Shown piece by piece: positions 8,735-18,633 of a stretch of DNA of 64,000 nt (positions are counted from its first letter, which is position 1; each line of letters opens with the position of its first letter). Source of the stretch: CAVXHV01 sp963761445 (GTDB lineage: Bacteria; Planctomycetota; Planctomycetia; Isosphaerales; Isosphaeraceae). Below the pieces are notes generated by a model. It was not told the DNA's origin, did not search any database, and was given only the letters and a program-made list of their open reading frames with translations. Location of the stretch: assembly GCA_963761445.1 (NCBI GenBank), contig CAVXHV010000004.1, positions 4,318,269 through 4,382,268 on the forward strand, in the 5' to 3' direction. The position numbers were made by a program, and so were the translations under genes.

Positions 8735-9763
8735 ATGGATCGAGGCTCGAGCGTACCGGCTCAAGGGCGGATGAGCGAGAACGACGTCCAGGCGATCGAT
8801 CACCTGCGCGACGCCTATGCCAAGCTGACCAGGGAACTGGGCAAGGTGATTGTCGGACAGAAAGACACGGTCGAACGGCTGGCGATCTGCCTGTTTGCCC
8901 GCGGGCATGGATTGCTCATGGGCGTTCCCGGGCTCGCGAAGACGTTGATGGTCAACAAGCTCGCCGAAACGATGTCGCTCAAGTTCAGCCGGATCCAGTT
9001 CACTCCGGACTTGATGCCGATGGACATTACCGGAACGGACATCTTGCAGGAAACGGCGGGCGGGCTGCGCGAATTTCAATTCGTACATGGGCCGGTGTTT
9101 GCCAACATCGTTCTGGCCGACGAGATCAACCGAGCCCCGCCGAAGACGCAGGCCGCGATGCTCGAGGCCATGCAGGAACAAAATGTCACGGTCGTGGGCA
9201 AGCCTTTTCACCTGGAGCCGCCGTTCCTGGTGCTGGCCACCCAGAATCCAATCGAGCAGGAAGGGACGTATCCCCTGCCCGAAGCGCAGCTCGACCGGTT
9301 CATGTTCCTGATCGAGCTGGATTATCCGAACGAGGAAGAGGAGATCCGGATCGCCCGAACCACCACGGGCGAAGCACTGCCGCAGCTCGAGCACTTGATG
9401 ACCGGGGCCGATATCATCCGTCACCAGAGCCTGGTGCGGCGGGTGCCGGTGCCGGACCACATTTACACTTATGCGGCCAAGCTGGTGCGGAAGACGCGAC
9501 CGAGCGGGTCGACGGCGCCTGCGTGGCTCAAGCCGCTGGTTTCCTGGGGTGCTGGGCCGCGAGCGGTTCAGTATTTGATCCTGGGGGCCAAGGCCGGCGC
9601 AGCGCTGCTGGGGAGCTACATGGTGCGGCTGGAGGACATTCAGGAGTCGGCCGTGCCGGTGCTCACACACCGGATCATCACCACGTTTGCGGCGCAGGCG
9701 GAGGGGATTGATTCCAAGAAGATCGTTCGGAGGCTTATGGAGGAGACGGAGGCGGAGCAGTAG
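8735..9763 (+). CDS. MoxR-family AAA+ ATPase
   Basis: This is a 342-residue cytoplasmic AAA+ ATPase. Walker A is GVPGLAKT (about 63-70), Walker B is IVLADEINRAPPKTQAAMLEAMQE (the LADEIN core), sensor 1 lies in V-L-A-T-Q-N-P-I-E-Q-E-G-T-Y-P-L-P-E-A-Q-L-D-R-F, and the C-terminal lid is present. All are classic for MoxR. MoxR ATPases act as chaperones that insert cofactors or activate VWA-domain partners, and the next three genes encode DUF58 and VWA proteins, the usual partners. Start 8735 has GGAG eight bases upstream; ATG 8771 is an alternative that still leaves the domain whole. It is the first gene of a train running to 26.0 kb. Confidence 0.95.
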   Translation: MDRGSSVPAQGRMSENDVQAIDHLRDAYAKLTRELGKVIVGQKDTVERLAICLFARGHGLLMGVPGLAKTLMVNKLAETMSLKFSRIQFTPDLMPMDITGTDILQETAGGLREFQFVHGPVFANIVLADEINRAPPKTQAAMLEAMQEQNVTVVGKPFHLEPPFLVLATQNPIEQEGTYPLPEAQLDRFMFLIELDYPNEEEEIRIARTTTGEALPQLEHLMTGADIIRHQSLVRRVPVPDHIYTYAAKLVRKTRPSGSTAPAWLKPLVSWGAGPRAVQYLILGAKAGAALLGSYMVRLEDIQESAVPVLTHRIITTFAAQAEGIDSKKIVRRLMEETEAEQ

Positions 9764-9802
9764 GGGCGGAGGCGAGGCGGCCGATTGCTTGCGGCGTTTC
9801 GT

Positions 9803-9950
9803 TCGGATCGGCGCGGCTCGGCTGCGACATCGCTTGCGCCCCACCCCCCCTGGCCCCCCCTTCTTAAGGGGGGGAAAATGGTGGTGTGGCCCCCTTCTCA
9901 AGGGGGGGGGGGAAATGGTGGTGTGGCCCCCTTTGCAGGGGCGGGAAAGG
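9803..9950. repeat. Dispersed GC-rich palindromic element, copy 1
   Basis: The stretch begins with GGCTGCGACATCGCTTGCGC and continues into a C7-TGG-C7 run, followed by two inverted G-runs (TTCTTAAGGGGGGG and TTCTCAAGGGGGGG). A second copy, about 85-90% alike over its first 60 bases by eye, lies at 20870-20975 inside the third LTxxQ paralogue. It fills the gap between the MoxR and DUF58 genes. Confidence 0.75.
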
Positions 9951-10017
9951 TTGGCGGCGGGCTTCCGCTGGGTTGCGGCGGTTCGGTCGAATTACTGGCG
10001 GCTTTTGAAAGGCGAGG

Positions 10018-10929
10018 ATGTTTCCGGAGCGCAGCAGTCGTAGTTTTCTGGATCCTGGCGTGCTGGCGCGGCTGGCGGGGTTTCCGCTTTTGCCGCGGCG
10101 GCCGATGCAGGGGAACGTGTCGGGCCGGCATCCCAGCCCGCACCGTGGGTCGAGCGTCGAGTTTGCCGAGTACCGGAAATATGTGCCGGGGGATGATTTG
10201 AGGCGGCTCGACTGGCGCGCGTTCGGCCGGTCGGACCGCTTCTTCGTAAAAGAATTCGAGGCGGATACCAACCTCCGCTGCTGCCTGGTGGTTGATACCA
10301 GCGGGTCGATGGGGTTTGGAACCGTGGGGATCAGCAAGCTCGAGTACGCGCGGCGAATCGCCGCGGCGCTGGGGCAGCTTGCCGTGCTGCAGGGTGACGC
10401 CGTGGGATTGGCGTGCGTGGCGGGGGGCATCGTGCGGAATATCCCACCGCGGCGGAACCCTTCGCATTTGATGGCCATCTTCGACGTGCTCGAGGAGACG
10501 CAGCCGCAGGGGGTAACGCAGATTGTCGACGTGTTGCACGAACTCGCAGAGAGGATCTCGCAGCGTGCGCTCGTCGTGATCATCTCCGACCTCTTTGTCG
10601 AGCCGGCGGAGCTGCGGTCGTGCTTCCAGCATCTGAGGTTCAGGCGGCACGACACGGCGGTCTTTCATCTGCTCGACCCGCAGGAGATTGCGTTTGACTT
10701 CCGGAGGCCGATGCGGTTCCTGGACATGGAGGGAGGGCCGTCGATCTTCGCCGAGCCCAATGAGATCGCCGAGCGGTATCAGAAGGCGATTGGAGGCTAT
10801 CTCGAGGGGCTGTTGCAGGTCGTGCGGGAATCGGGGGTCGACTATCACCGGGTGTCGATCGACGAGAGTTATGAACAGCTACTCATCCGATTCCTGGTGG
10901 GCCGGACCAGGGTGCGAGGCCGCCAATGA
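10018..10929 (+). CDS. DUF58 family protein (VWA-like)
   Basis: This 303-residue protein has the DUF58 core: G-x-H-x-S-P-H-R-G-S-S-V-E-F-A-E-Y-R-K-Y-V-P-G-D-D-L-R-R-L-D-W-R-A-F (about residues 40-70), then a VWA-like fold opening with C-L-V-V-D-T-S-G-S-M, a metal-ion-dependent adhesion site (DxSxS). It has no signal peptide and is probably a cytoplasmic-face partner of MoxR. It overlaps the next start by four bases (ATGA at 10926), so the two are translationally coupled. Family knowledge says DUF58 and MoxR genes almost always pair; the molecular role is not established. Confidence 0.93.
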   Translation: MFPERSSRSFLDPGVLARLAGFPLLPRRPMQGNVSGRHPSPHRGSSVEFAEYRKYVPGDDLRRLDWRAFGRSDRFFVKEFEADTNLRCCLVVDTSGSMGFGTVGISKLEYARRIAAALGQLAVLQGDAVGLACVAGGIVRNIPPRRNPSHLMAIFDVLEETQPQGVTQIVDVLHELAERISQRALVVIISDLFVEPAELRSCFQHLRFRRHDTAVFHLLDPQEIAFDFRRPMRFLDMEGGPSIFAEPNEIAERYQKAIGGYLEGLLQVVRESGVDYHRVSIDESYEQLLIRFLVGRTRVRGRQ

Positions 10930-12906
10930 GCTTCTTGCAACCGATGCTGCTGGCGGCGCTGCCTCTGGTGGCGCTACCGATCATCATTCACCTGATCAAC
11001 CAGCGCCGGTTTCAGACGGTCAAGTGGGCCGCGATGATGTTCCTGCTGGCGGCCAACCGGATGTCGCGGGGGTATGCCCGGCTGCGGCAGTGGCTGATCA
11101 TGGCGATGCGGATGGCCGCTATTGCGACACTGGTCTTCGCCGTGAGCCGGCCGCTGGCCGGGGGCTGGCTGGGACTGGCGGCCGGCGGGCGTGCCGACAC
11201 CACGGTGATCCTGCTCGACCGGTCGCCGAGCATGCAGCAGGCGGGAACGGCGGCGCGCGGGACGAAGCTGGAGACCGGACTGAAGCAGCTTGTGGGGACA
11301 CTCGAGACGCTGGGCTCGGGGCGCTGGGTGTTGATCGAGAGCACGACCAACCGGCCGCGCGAGCTGACTTCCGCCGCCGATCTGCTCTCGTCGGCGAGCA
11401 CGGGCCCGGTGAGTTCCTCGGCGGACCTGCCGGCGATGCTTTTGGCGGCCCGCGACTACATCAAGAGCAACAAGGCCGGGCGGACGGAGATCTGGATCTG
11501 CTCGGACCTGCGTGAGAATGACTGGAATGCGGCGGGGGGCCGGTGGCAAGTGCTGCGCGACGGGTTTCTCGAGATCAGCCAGGGGGTGAGGTTCCACCTG
11601 CTGGCTTATCCGGACGTCGCGCCGGATGACCTGGCGGTGCGGGTGACGGAGGTGCGGCGGCGGAAGACTCGCGAGGGGGCGGAGCTCTTGCTTTCGCTCA
11701 AGGTGACGCGGCAGGAGCAGACCAACGCCGTGCAGGCTGTGCCGGTGCAGATCGAGATTGACGGGGCCCGCTCGGAGGTGACGTTGCAGGTGGCGGGCGA
11801 GGCCGAGCTGAAAGACCATCGCATTCCGCTCGAGAAGGGGCGAGAGCGAGGCTGGGGCCGGGTTTCGATTCCGGCTGATGCGAACCCGGCCGACAACGAC
11901 TACTGGTTCGTCTTCGAGCAGCCGGCGCCCCGGCGGACGATCGTGGTGGTCGACGACCCGCAGGCGGCGCGTCCGATGACACTGGCCGCATCGATATCGC
12001 CTGATCCGGCGCTGCCGTGCACGGCGGAGGTGGTGCTGGCGAGCCAGGCGGGGGCCGTGGACTGGGACCAGGTATCGCTGCTCTTGTGGCAGGCCGCGCT
12101 GCCCGAGCTGGATACGGGCAAGCAGATCCGCTCGTTCATCGAGCGCGGGGGATCGGCGATGTTCTTTCCGCCGCGGGGGCCGGGCGGCGGCGAGATCTTC
12201 GGCGTGCGGTTTGAGACCTGGGTCGAGGAAAAGGCTGGAATTCCCGTGGTGAGCTGGCGAGGCGACGAGGACTTGCTGGCCCACACGGCCAGCGGGTCGC
12301 CGCTGCCGGTGGGCGGCGCTCGAGGTGCGCAAGTACTGCGGGCTCGCGGGGGACGTGACGGCGCTTGCGACGCTGCGGGACGGGCCGCCCCTCCTGGCGC
12401 GGGCGGCGACCGATCACGGCTCGGTGTACTTCTGCGCGACAACGCCGGCGGCGGGTGATTCTTCACTGGCGACCGGGGGCGTGGTGTTCTACGTGATGGT
12501 GCAGCGAGCGCTCGGTTCGGGGGCGGCGGCGCTGGGGAGCACGAGGCAGCTCCTGGCCGGTGAAAAGGCGGCAGACCCTCAGACCGTGTGGAGGCGGATT
12601 TCCGGCGCTTCGGACGCGATCTCGACCGATTACGCGTTTCATGCGGGGGTATACGAGGCGGGGGCGAAGCTCCTGGCGGTGAACCGGGCTCCTGCGGAGG
12701 CGCCTGCGCCGGTGCTGAACGATTCGCGGGTCGCGGAGCTTTTCCGGGGGCTGGATTTCGCGCGGGTGGACGATCGCGCCGGGAACCTGAGCTCGCTGAT
12801 CCAGGAGATCTGGCGGATGTTTCTGGTGACGATGATGGCGGCGATGGTGGGCGAGGCCGCGCTTTGCCTGCCCAAGGTCGCGCGGGGGAGGGGGGCCGCG
12901 GCATGA
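10926..12906 (+). CDS. BatA-type membrane protein with VWA-like domain (one frameshift)
   Basis: The protein opens with the BatA/aerotolerance N-terminus: M-S-F-L-Q-P-M-L-L-A-A-L-P-L-V-A-L-P-I-I-I-H-L-I-N-Q-R-R (first membrane helix), a W-A-A-M-M-F-L-L block and a second helix at about 55-75. A VWA-like domain follows, with LLDRSPSMQQ as its metal site. The frame ends falsely at 12458. Removing one G near 12315 joins it to the frame that runs to 12906, restoring a continuous sequence (LEVRKYCGLAGDV) and a C-terminal helix W-R-M-F-L-V-T-M-M-A-A-M-V. The corrected product is about 660 residues. It sits between DUF58 and a second VWA protein, overlapping both starts. Confidence 0.85.
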
Positions 12907-15116
12907 ACGTATCTCGATCGCTGACGTTCGTGGGCACGCCGCTCTCGGTGGCGGTCTCGATCATTGCCGTACTGGCCACAGGGGTGTTCTGCTATGCCGC
13001 CTGGCGGCGGAGCGGGTATCGAGCGTCGATGGGGTTGCTCGAGCTCTTGAGGCTCGCGCTGGTCGCATTTGTCGCGATCTTGCTCAATCAGCCGGAGTGG
13101 ATCGAGGAATTCCGGCCGGAGGAGAAGCCGGCGATCGCGGTGCTGGTGGACGCGTCGGGGAGCATGGAGACGCGCGACGTGATTTCGGGCGGGGGGGGCG
13201 GCACCGGTGCCTCGGCGGGACCGGCGGTCACGCGGCACGAAGCGATCGCCAAGCTGGCTCTGGACTCGACCTGGCAGAAGCTGCGCGAGCGGATGAACGT
13301 GGTGATCCAGCCGTTCTCGGAGCCGAAGGCCGGCCACGGCACGGATCTGAACGACCCGCTGATTCGCGCCCCGCAGAGGATCCAGAACCTGCGCGGGGTG
13401 GTGCTGGCATCAGACGGGGACTGGAACGAGGGGCAGCCGCCGGTGCTGGCGGCCGCGGCACTGAGAATGCGAGGCGTGCCGGTTTTCGCGGTGCCGGTGG
13501 GAAGCCGGACGAGACTGCCCGACGTCGAGCTTTTGAGTCTGGACCTGCCGACCTTCGGCATTATCGGCAAGGCGGTGCGCGTGCCGTTCTCGATCGAGAG
13601 CTCGCTGCCGAGGGAATTCACCACAACCGTGACCTTGCGTGCCTCGGACGGCGACGAGGTGACGAAGGAGGTGAAGATTGCGCCCATGACCCGGACAAGC
13701 GACTTCCTGATCTGGAAGCCGAAGAGCGCCGGGGATTTCACGGTGGCGCTACAGGTTCCCAAGCACGGCGAGGAGACGATCGCCGAGAACAACAAGCTGA
13801 GCGCGCCGATCTCGATCCGGCAGGAGAAGCTGCGGGTGCTGCTGGTGGAATCGTATCCGCGGTGGGAGTATCGCTACCTGCGGAATGCGCTTTTGCGCGA
13901 CCCGGGCGTGGAGCTTTCCTGCCTGCTCTTTCACCCGGGGCTATCGAAGCCGGGGGGCGGCAACAAGGATTACATCAAGGCGTTTCCCTCCGGGCGCGAC
14001 GAGCTTTCCCGATTCGACGTGGTGTTCCTGGGGGACGTGGGGCTAGAGGACGGGCAGTTGACGAGCGAGCAGTGCCACCTTTTGAAGGGTCTGGTCGAGC
14101 ACCAGGCGAGCGGTCTGGTGTTCATGCCGGGGATGCAGGGGCGAGAGCTTTCGCTGCTCGAGTCGGAGCTGGGCGATCTCTGTCCGGTCGTGCTGGATTC
14201 AAGCCAGCCGGGCGGGTGGGGCTCGCGAATTGCGAATCATTTCGAGCTGACGGAGCTGGGCCGGCGCAGCCTGCTGACGAAGCTGGCCGATACGCAGGAC
14301 GACAATGCCGAGGTGTGGGAGGGCCTGCCGGGCTTCCAGTGGTATGCGCCGGTGCTGAAGGCCAAGGCCGGCACCGACGTCTTGTGCGTGCACAAGGACG
14401 CGAGCAACCAGTTTGGCCGGCTGCCGCTGCTGGTCACGCGAACCTTCGGCGCGGGGAAGGTGCTGTTCATGGGCACGGACGGCGCCTGGCGGTGGCGCAA
14501 GGGGGTCGAGGACAAGTATCACTATCGGTTCTGGGGCCAGGTGGTGCGCTGGATGGCGTATCAGCGAAACATGGCCAAGGGCGAGACGATGCGGTTGTAT
14601 TACGTGCCGGACCAGCCGAAGCTGAATCAGACGCTGGCGCTGCACGCGAATGTGATGGAGCAGGGGGGAGAGCCGCTGTCGGGGGGCGAGGTGACGGCGC
14701 GGATCACGGCGCCTTCGGGGAAGTCGGAGCTGGTGCGGATGGCCTCCTCGGGTGACGAATGGGGTGAGTTCACCGGCCATTTCACGGCGCTCGAGGCGGG
14801 CAGCCATCGGGTGCGGCTGTTTTGCAAGGAGACCGGTGCGACGCTCGAGGCGTCGTTTTTCGTGCAGGGAACGGCCGCCGAACAGCAAGGAAGACCGGCG
14901 AGGCCGGAGGTGATGGAGGAGCTGGCGCGGGTGACGCTGGGGAAGGTGGTTGAGGCCTCGAAGCTGGACCAGGTGGTGCGCTCGCTCGAGGAACTGCCCG
15001 ATCCTCCGCCGCTGGTGCGCAGAGTGCCGCTTTGGTGCCATCCGGTGACGGCCGCGGCCCTGATCGGGCTGCTGGGCGTCTTTTGGGTGGGACGAAAGGT
15101 GATTGGTCTTGTATAA
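12903..15116 (+). CDS. Membrane VWA / glutamine-amidotransferase-like protein
   Basis: ATG 12903 overlaps the upstream stop (ATGA). The 737-residue product has two N-terminal membrane helices (about 12-32 and 42-62) and then a VWA domain with the intact metal site A-V-L-V-D-A-S-G-S-M-E. The loop after it is Gly-rich. From about residue 305 a class-I glutamine-amidotransferase-like fold is suggested by R-V-L-L-V-E-S-Y-P-R-W-E-Y-R-Y-L-R-N-A-L and a G-L-V-F-M-P-G-M-Q-G turn; I see no catalytic Cys-His-Glu triad, as is usual in this lineage. A final helix (T-A-A-A-L-I-G-L-L-G-V-F-W-V) lies at the C-terminus. It probably faces the periplasm together with its BatA-like neighbour. Confidence 0.88.
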   Translation: MNVSRSLTFVGTPLSVAVSIIAVLATGVFCYAAWRRSGYRASMGLLELLRLALVAFVAILLNQPEWIEEFRPEEKPAIAVLVDASGSMETRDVISGGGGGTGASAGPAVTRHEAIAKLALDSTWQKLRERMNVVIQPFSEPKAGHGTDLNDPLIRAPQRIQNLRGVVLASDGDWNEGQPPVLAAAALRMRGVPVFAVPVGSRTRLPDVELLSLDLPTFGIIGKAVRVPFSIESSLPREFTTTVTLRASDGDEVTKEVKIAPMTRTSDFLIWKPKSAGDFTVALQVPKHGEETIAENNKLSAPISIRQEKLRVLLVESYPRWEYRYLRNALLRDPGVELSCLLFHPGLSKPGGGNKDYIKAFPSGRDELSRFDVVFLGDVGLEDGQLTSEQCHLLKGLVEHQASGLVFMPGMQGRELSLLESELGDLCPVVLDSSQPGGWGSRIANHFELTELGRRSLLTKLADTQDDNAEVWEGLPGFQWYAPVLKAKAGTDVLCVHKDASNQFGRLPLLVTRTFGAGKVLFMGTDGAWRWRKGVEDKYHYRFWGQVVRWMAYQRNMAKGETMRLYYVPDQPKLNQTLALHANVMEQGGEPLSGGEVTARITAPSGKSELVRMASSGDEWGEFTGHFTALEAGSHRVRLFCKETGATLEASFFVQGTAAEQQGRPARPEVMEELARVTLGKVVEASKLDQVVRSLEELPDPPPLVRRVPLWCHPVTAAALIGLLGVFWVGRKVIGLV

Positions 15117-15150
15117 TCTGGCGGTTGTCGTATGGACGGGAGCGGATGCG

Positions 15151-15279
15151 GTGTACGTGTTTGAATTACAGACGTCAGGCTAAAGCCTGACCTACTTCGG
15201 ATGTCAGGCTCGAGCCTGACCTACTTCAGTGGTGTACGTGTTTGAATTACAGACGTCAGGCTAAAGCCTGACCTACTTC
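15151..15279. repeat. Direct repeats carrying the GTCAGGCT-AAAGCCTGAC palindrome
   Basis: A 48-bp unit occurs exactly at 15151-15198 and again at 15232-15279 (period 81). Each holds the palindrome GTCAGGCTAAAGCCTGAC followed by CTACTTC. A third, shorter copy with GTCAGGCTCGAGCCTGAC lies between them. The same palindrome family recurs at 55006-55090 and as the 57-bp array at 56355-56625. The last copy ends just before the GAGG of the next gene. Confidence 0.9.
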
Positions 15280-15293
15280 AAAGTGAGGTCGAT

Positions 15294-18200
15294 ATGAGCC
15301 TCGCCCACGCCCCGGATCGGTTGCGGCTGCCACAGGAACTGGAGCATCAGCTCCACGATTTCCGTCGCCTGGTATGGAAGGTCAAGATTATCGAGGCCGT
15401 CGCGGGGGCGGGCTTCGGCATACTGGCGGCATACCTGGTGCTGTTCGGGCTCGACCGGCTGTGGGACACTCCCGCGCCTGCTGCGCGGTGCTGTTCCTGG
15501 TGGCGGCGGGCGCGCTGCGCCAATATACCGGTCTTTCTGCACCGCTGGGTGTGGCGGAATCGCCAGTTTGAGCAGCTTGCGCGGCTGCTGTCGAGGCGGT
15601 ATCCGCGGGTGGGCGACCAGTTGCTGGGCATCATCGAGCTGGCCCACAACGAATTCGAGCAGGCGCGGTCGCCCGAGCTGTGCGAAGCGGCGATCCGGGA
15701 AGTGGCCCGCGATGCCGGCAAGGTGAATTTCCAGACGGCGGTGCCTCATCCTCGTCATCGAATCTGGCTGGTGGTTGCCGGGGTGCCGCTGGCGGTTGCC
15801 GTGGTGCTGCTGGCGATCTTTCCCGCGGCGGCAGTGAACGCCTGGCAGCGGTTCCTGGCACCGTGGGGGGGCACGCCGCGGTACACGTTCACGGCACTCG
15901 AGAAGCTGCCCGACCACCTGGTGGTGGCGCACGGCGAGCCGTTTACCGTGGACATGAAGCTCAAGGGGAGCACAGCCTGGCGGCCCGAGAAGGGCGTTGC
16001 GCAGTTTGGGGCTCAGCAGCCGGTGAGTGCGGGCCTGGTTGAGAACCGATACGACTTCGAGCTGCCGCCCCAGATCGATGCGGGCCAGCTTCACGTGAAG
16101 ATTGGCGATGCGTCGCAGAGTGTGCGGGTCGAGCCGACCTTGCGTCCGGAGCTGACGTCGATCGTGGCTTCGGCCAAGCTTCCCGATTATCTGGGCATTC
16201 CCACGCCGCAGACCAAGGACGTGCGGGGGGGCGCAGTCACGCTGGTGCAGGGGACCAAGGCCACGTTCACGGCGACGGTGAGCCGGGACTTGACGGCGGC
16301 GAAGGTTGACGGCAAGCCGGTGACGCCTGCGGGAGCGAGCGTATCGAGCCCACCGGAGCTGATCGCGGGCTCGCGAAAAGTCGAGTTTCGCTGGGAGGAC
16401 AAGCTGGGGCTCGAGGGCAAGGAGCCGTTCTCGCTGGAGGTGACCGCGCGAGAGGACGAGGCGCCGTCGCTGACCACGGAGGACCTGCCGCGGCAGAAGG
16501 TCGTGCTCGATAGCGAGCAGCTCACCTTCAAGGTGCGTGCGCAGGACGATTTCGGCATCAAGCATGTCGGGATTGACTGGCAGGGTGTGGAAAGTGCGGT
16601 CGAGGGGAAGCCGGCCAAGGGCGAGCGAATTCTTGCGGCCGGCGGGAACGAGAAAGACTCGCTCGAGCTTGCCGGGACGTTCTCGGCCAAGTCGCTGGGC
16701 ATCGAGCCGCAGGCGGTGAACGTGCGGATCTTTGTGGAGGACTACCTGCCGGGGCGGGGGCGGGTGTATTCACCGACCTACACATTCTGGGTCTTGACCC
16801 CCGAGCAGCACGCGATCTGGGTCACGGAACAACTCAGCAAGTGGCACCGGCAGGCGCTACTGGTGCGCGACCGCGAGATGCAGTTGTTCGAGACCAACAA
16901 GCAGCTTCGGGACTTGAAGGGTGACGCGCTCGACCAGCCCGAGAACCGGCGCCGGATCGAGAACCAGGCGATGGCCGAGCGGGCGAACAGGCGCCAGCTC
17001 TCGGGGCTGGTTCTTTCGGGCGAAGACCTGATCAAGTCGGCGATGCGCAACCCCGAGTTCGGCATCGCGCATCTGGAAAAGTGGGCCGAGATGCTTCAGA
17101 TCCTCAAGGACATCGCCGGCAATCGCATGCCGTCGGTGGCCGACCTGCTGCGCCAGGCGGCGCAGTCGCCGGCAACCGCTTCGGCGACCTCCAAGAGCAA
17201 CAACAAATCGATGGTGGCGGGCAACGTTCGCTCGGGGAGCAAGGGGGTGCCATCGGAGCCGAAGGACGAGAAGCCGAAGCCGCCGTCGGGAATTCCTGCG
17301 ATCGCGGACAAGGAGTCGTCGCAGCAGCCTCCGGACGAGAAGGCGCAGCAGCAGCCTCCGAGCAAGAGCGGGGCCAAGACGCCGCGGCTCACGTTCCCGA
17401 TGACGACGCTCGACGGCAAGCCGAGCGCGAAAAAGCAAGAGGAGCCGCCGGCGCAGGAACAGATTGAAGAGGCGGTCAAGCAGCAGCAGGACTTGCTGGC
17501 CGAGTTCGAGAAGATCGCCGACGAGCTGAACCGGGTGCTGGCGAGTCTGGAAGGGAGCACGCTGCTCAAACGTCTGAAGGCGGCCTCGCGGCATCAACTC
17601 AAAGTTGGCGGGCGGATCGGCGACCTGGTGTCGGCGGTGTTCGGGGTTGAGGGCTACCGGGTCGGTTCGGCGCCGGCGAAGGTGATGGACGAGCTATCCG
17701 GCGAGGAAGGGAAGGCGAGCAAGGACGTGTCGTTCATCATGGACGACATGCAGGCCTATTTCGAGCGCCGGCGGTTCCAGCGGTTCCAGACGGTGCTCGA
17801 GGAAATGCGGCAGCTCGACGTGGTGGGGAGCCTGCGGCAGCTTGGCGACGACCTGAACAAGGAGAACGGTCTGTCGATCGCCCAGTGCGAGTTCTGGTCC
17901 GACACGCTGGACCGCTGGGCGGAAGACCTGGTGGATCCTGCCGGCAGCGGGACGTGCAATGCGAAGTCGAAGAGCAGTCTGCCGCCGGCCCTGGTGCTCG
18001 AGGCGCTGCAGATCCTGGAAGGGGAAGTCAATCTGCGCGAGAACACGCGGGTTGTCGAGCAGTCGCGGGCGGCGATCGAGGCGGCCGCCTACAAGGATCA
18101 GGCCGTGCAGCTTTCGGGGACACAGAAGGGCCTGGTTGACCGCGTCGACGCGCTGGGTGTAGCGATCAAGAAGCTTCCCGACGCGGAGAGCGAGTTTGCG

Positions 18201-18569
18201 TACGAGATCGGCTTGCTGGCCGAGGTTTCCGGAGTCATGCAGGAAGCGCAGGCGATACTGGCGCAGCCGGAAACCGGTAGCACGGCAATTGCGGCGGAGA
18301 CCGAGGCGATCGAGCTGCTGTTGAAGTCGAAGCGGATCAATCCCAAGGGGGGCGGCGGCGGGGGCTCGAATCCCGGCGGCGGCGGGGGCGGCAAGACGCT
18401 GGACTCGGCACTGGCGCTCTTCGGGGGCGGGGTGAACGACAAGGAAGTGCGGGAGGACCGGGGCGTCTCGCAGGCGACGGGTGAAACCGGGTCGGCGCTG
18501 CCGGAAGAGTTCCGGGCCGGGCTCGACGAGTATTTCAACCGACTGGAACGCGGCTCAGGAGGGCGATAG
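15294..18569 (+). CDS. DUF4175-like giant membrane protein (1,091 aa)
   Basis: The protein starts with an amphipathic region, a membrane helix (F-G-I-L-A-A-Y-L-V-L-F-G-L) and the conserved H-R-W-V-W-R-N-R-Q-F-E-Q-L-A-R-L-L-S-R-R-Y-P-R-V-G-D-Q-L-L-G-I-I-E-L-A block, then another helix near 160-180. Beta-rich domains follow, then long coiled-coil-like helices, a Lys/Pro/Gln-rich linker (about 640-720) and a Gly-rich tail. This matches the large DUF4175-type proteins that close planctomycete MoxR/VWA operons. Residues 60-76 (AARCCSWWRRARC) are out of character; the next frame there reads AVLFLVAAGAL, a second membrane helix, so two compensating indels near 15475 and 15520 are likely. It lies 177 bases downstream of the VWA gene, with palindromic repeats between. 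Confidence 0.85.
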   Translation: MSLAHAPDRLRLPQELEHQLHDFRRLVWKVKIIEAVAGAGFGILAAYLVLFGLDRLWDTPAPAARCCSWWRRARCANIPVFLHRWVWRNRQFEQLARLLSRRYPRVGDQLLGIIELAHNEFEQARSPELCEAAIREVARDAGKVNFQTAVPHPRHRIWLVVAGVPLAVAVVLLAIFPAAAVNAWQRFLAPWGGTPRYTFTALEKLPDHLVVAHGEPFTVDMKLKGSTAWRPEKGVAQFGAQQPVSAGLVENRYDFELPPQIDAGQLHVKIGDASQSVRVEPTLRPELTSIVASAKLPDYLGIPTPQTKDVRGGAVTLVQGTKATFTATVSRDLTAAKVDGKPVTPAGASVSSPPELIAGSRKVEFRWEDKLGLEGKEPFSLEVTAREDEAPSLTTEDLPRQKVVLDSEQLTFKVRAQDDFGIKHVGIDWQGVESAVEGKPAKGERILAAGGNEKDSLELAGTFSAKSLGIEPQAVNVRIFVEDYLPGRGRVYSPTYTFWVLTPEQHAIWVTEQLSKWHRQALLVRDREMQLFETNKQLRDLKGDALDQPENRRRIENQAMAERANRRQLSGLVLSGEDLIKSAMRNPEFGIAHLEKWAEMLQILKDIAGNRMPSVADLLRQAAQSPATASATSKSNNKSMVAGNVRSGSKGVPSEPKDEKPKPPSGIPAIADKESSQQPPDEKAQQQPPSKSGAKTPRLTFPMTTLDGKPSAKKQEEPPAQEQIEEAVKQQQDLLAEFEKIADELNRVLASLEGSTLLKRLKAASRHQLKVGGRIGDLVSAVFGVEGYRVGSAPAKVMDELSGEEGKASKDVSFIMDDMQAYFERRRFQRFQTVLEEMRQLDVVGSLRQLGDDLNKENGLSIAQCEFWSDTLDRWAEDLVDPAGSGTCNAKSKSSLPPALVLEALQILEGEVNLRENTRVVEQSRAAIEAAAYKDQAVQLSGTQKGLVDRVDALGVAIKKLPDAESEFAYEIGLLAEVSGVMQEAQAILAQPETGSTAIAAETEAIELLLKSKRINPKGGGGGGSNPGGGGGGKTLDSALALFGGGVNDKEVREDRGVSQATGETGSALPEEFRAGLDEYFNRLERGSGGR

Positions 18570-18633
18570 CGGGGCGGGTGAGAGAACTCACGGGTTCTTC
18601 AGAGCCTTCGTGTCCCGCCTCGCGGAAGAACGC

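Noticed and set aside
8708..9901. 397-codon minus-strand frame opposite the MoxR gene
   Set aside because: Antisense shadow with no family features; MoxR Walker motifs are on the plus strand.
10974..12332. 452-codon minus-strand frame opposite the BatA-like gene
   Set aside because: Arg/Pro/His-rich antisense shadow; the plus strand carries the family motifs.
13097..14755. 552-codon frame overlapping the VWA protein in another phase
   Set aside because: Gly/Arg/Ala-rich shadow of a clear gene at high GC; no motif of its own.
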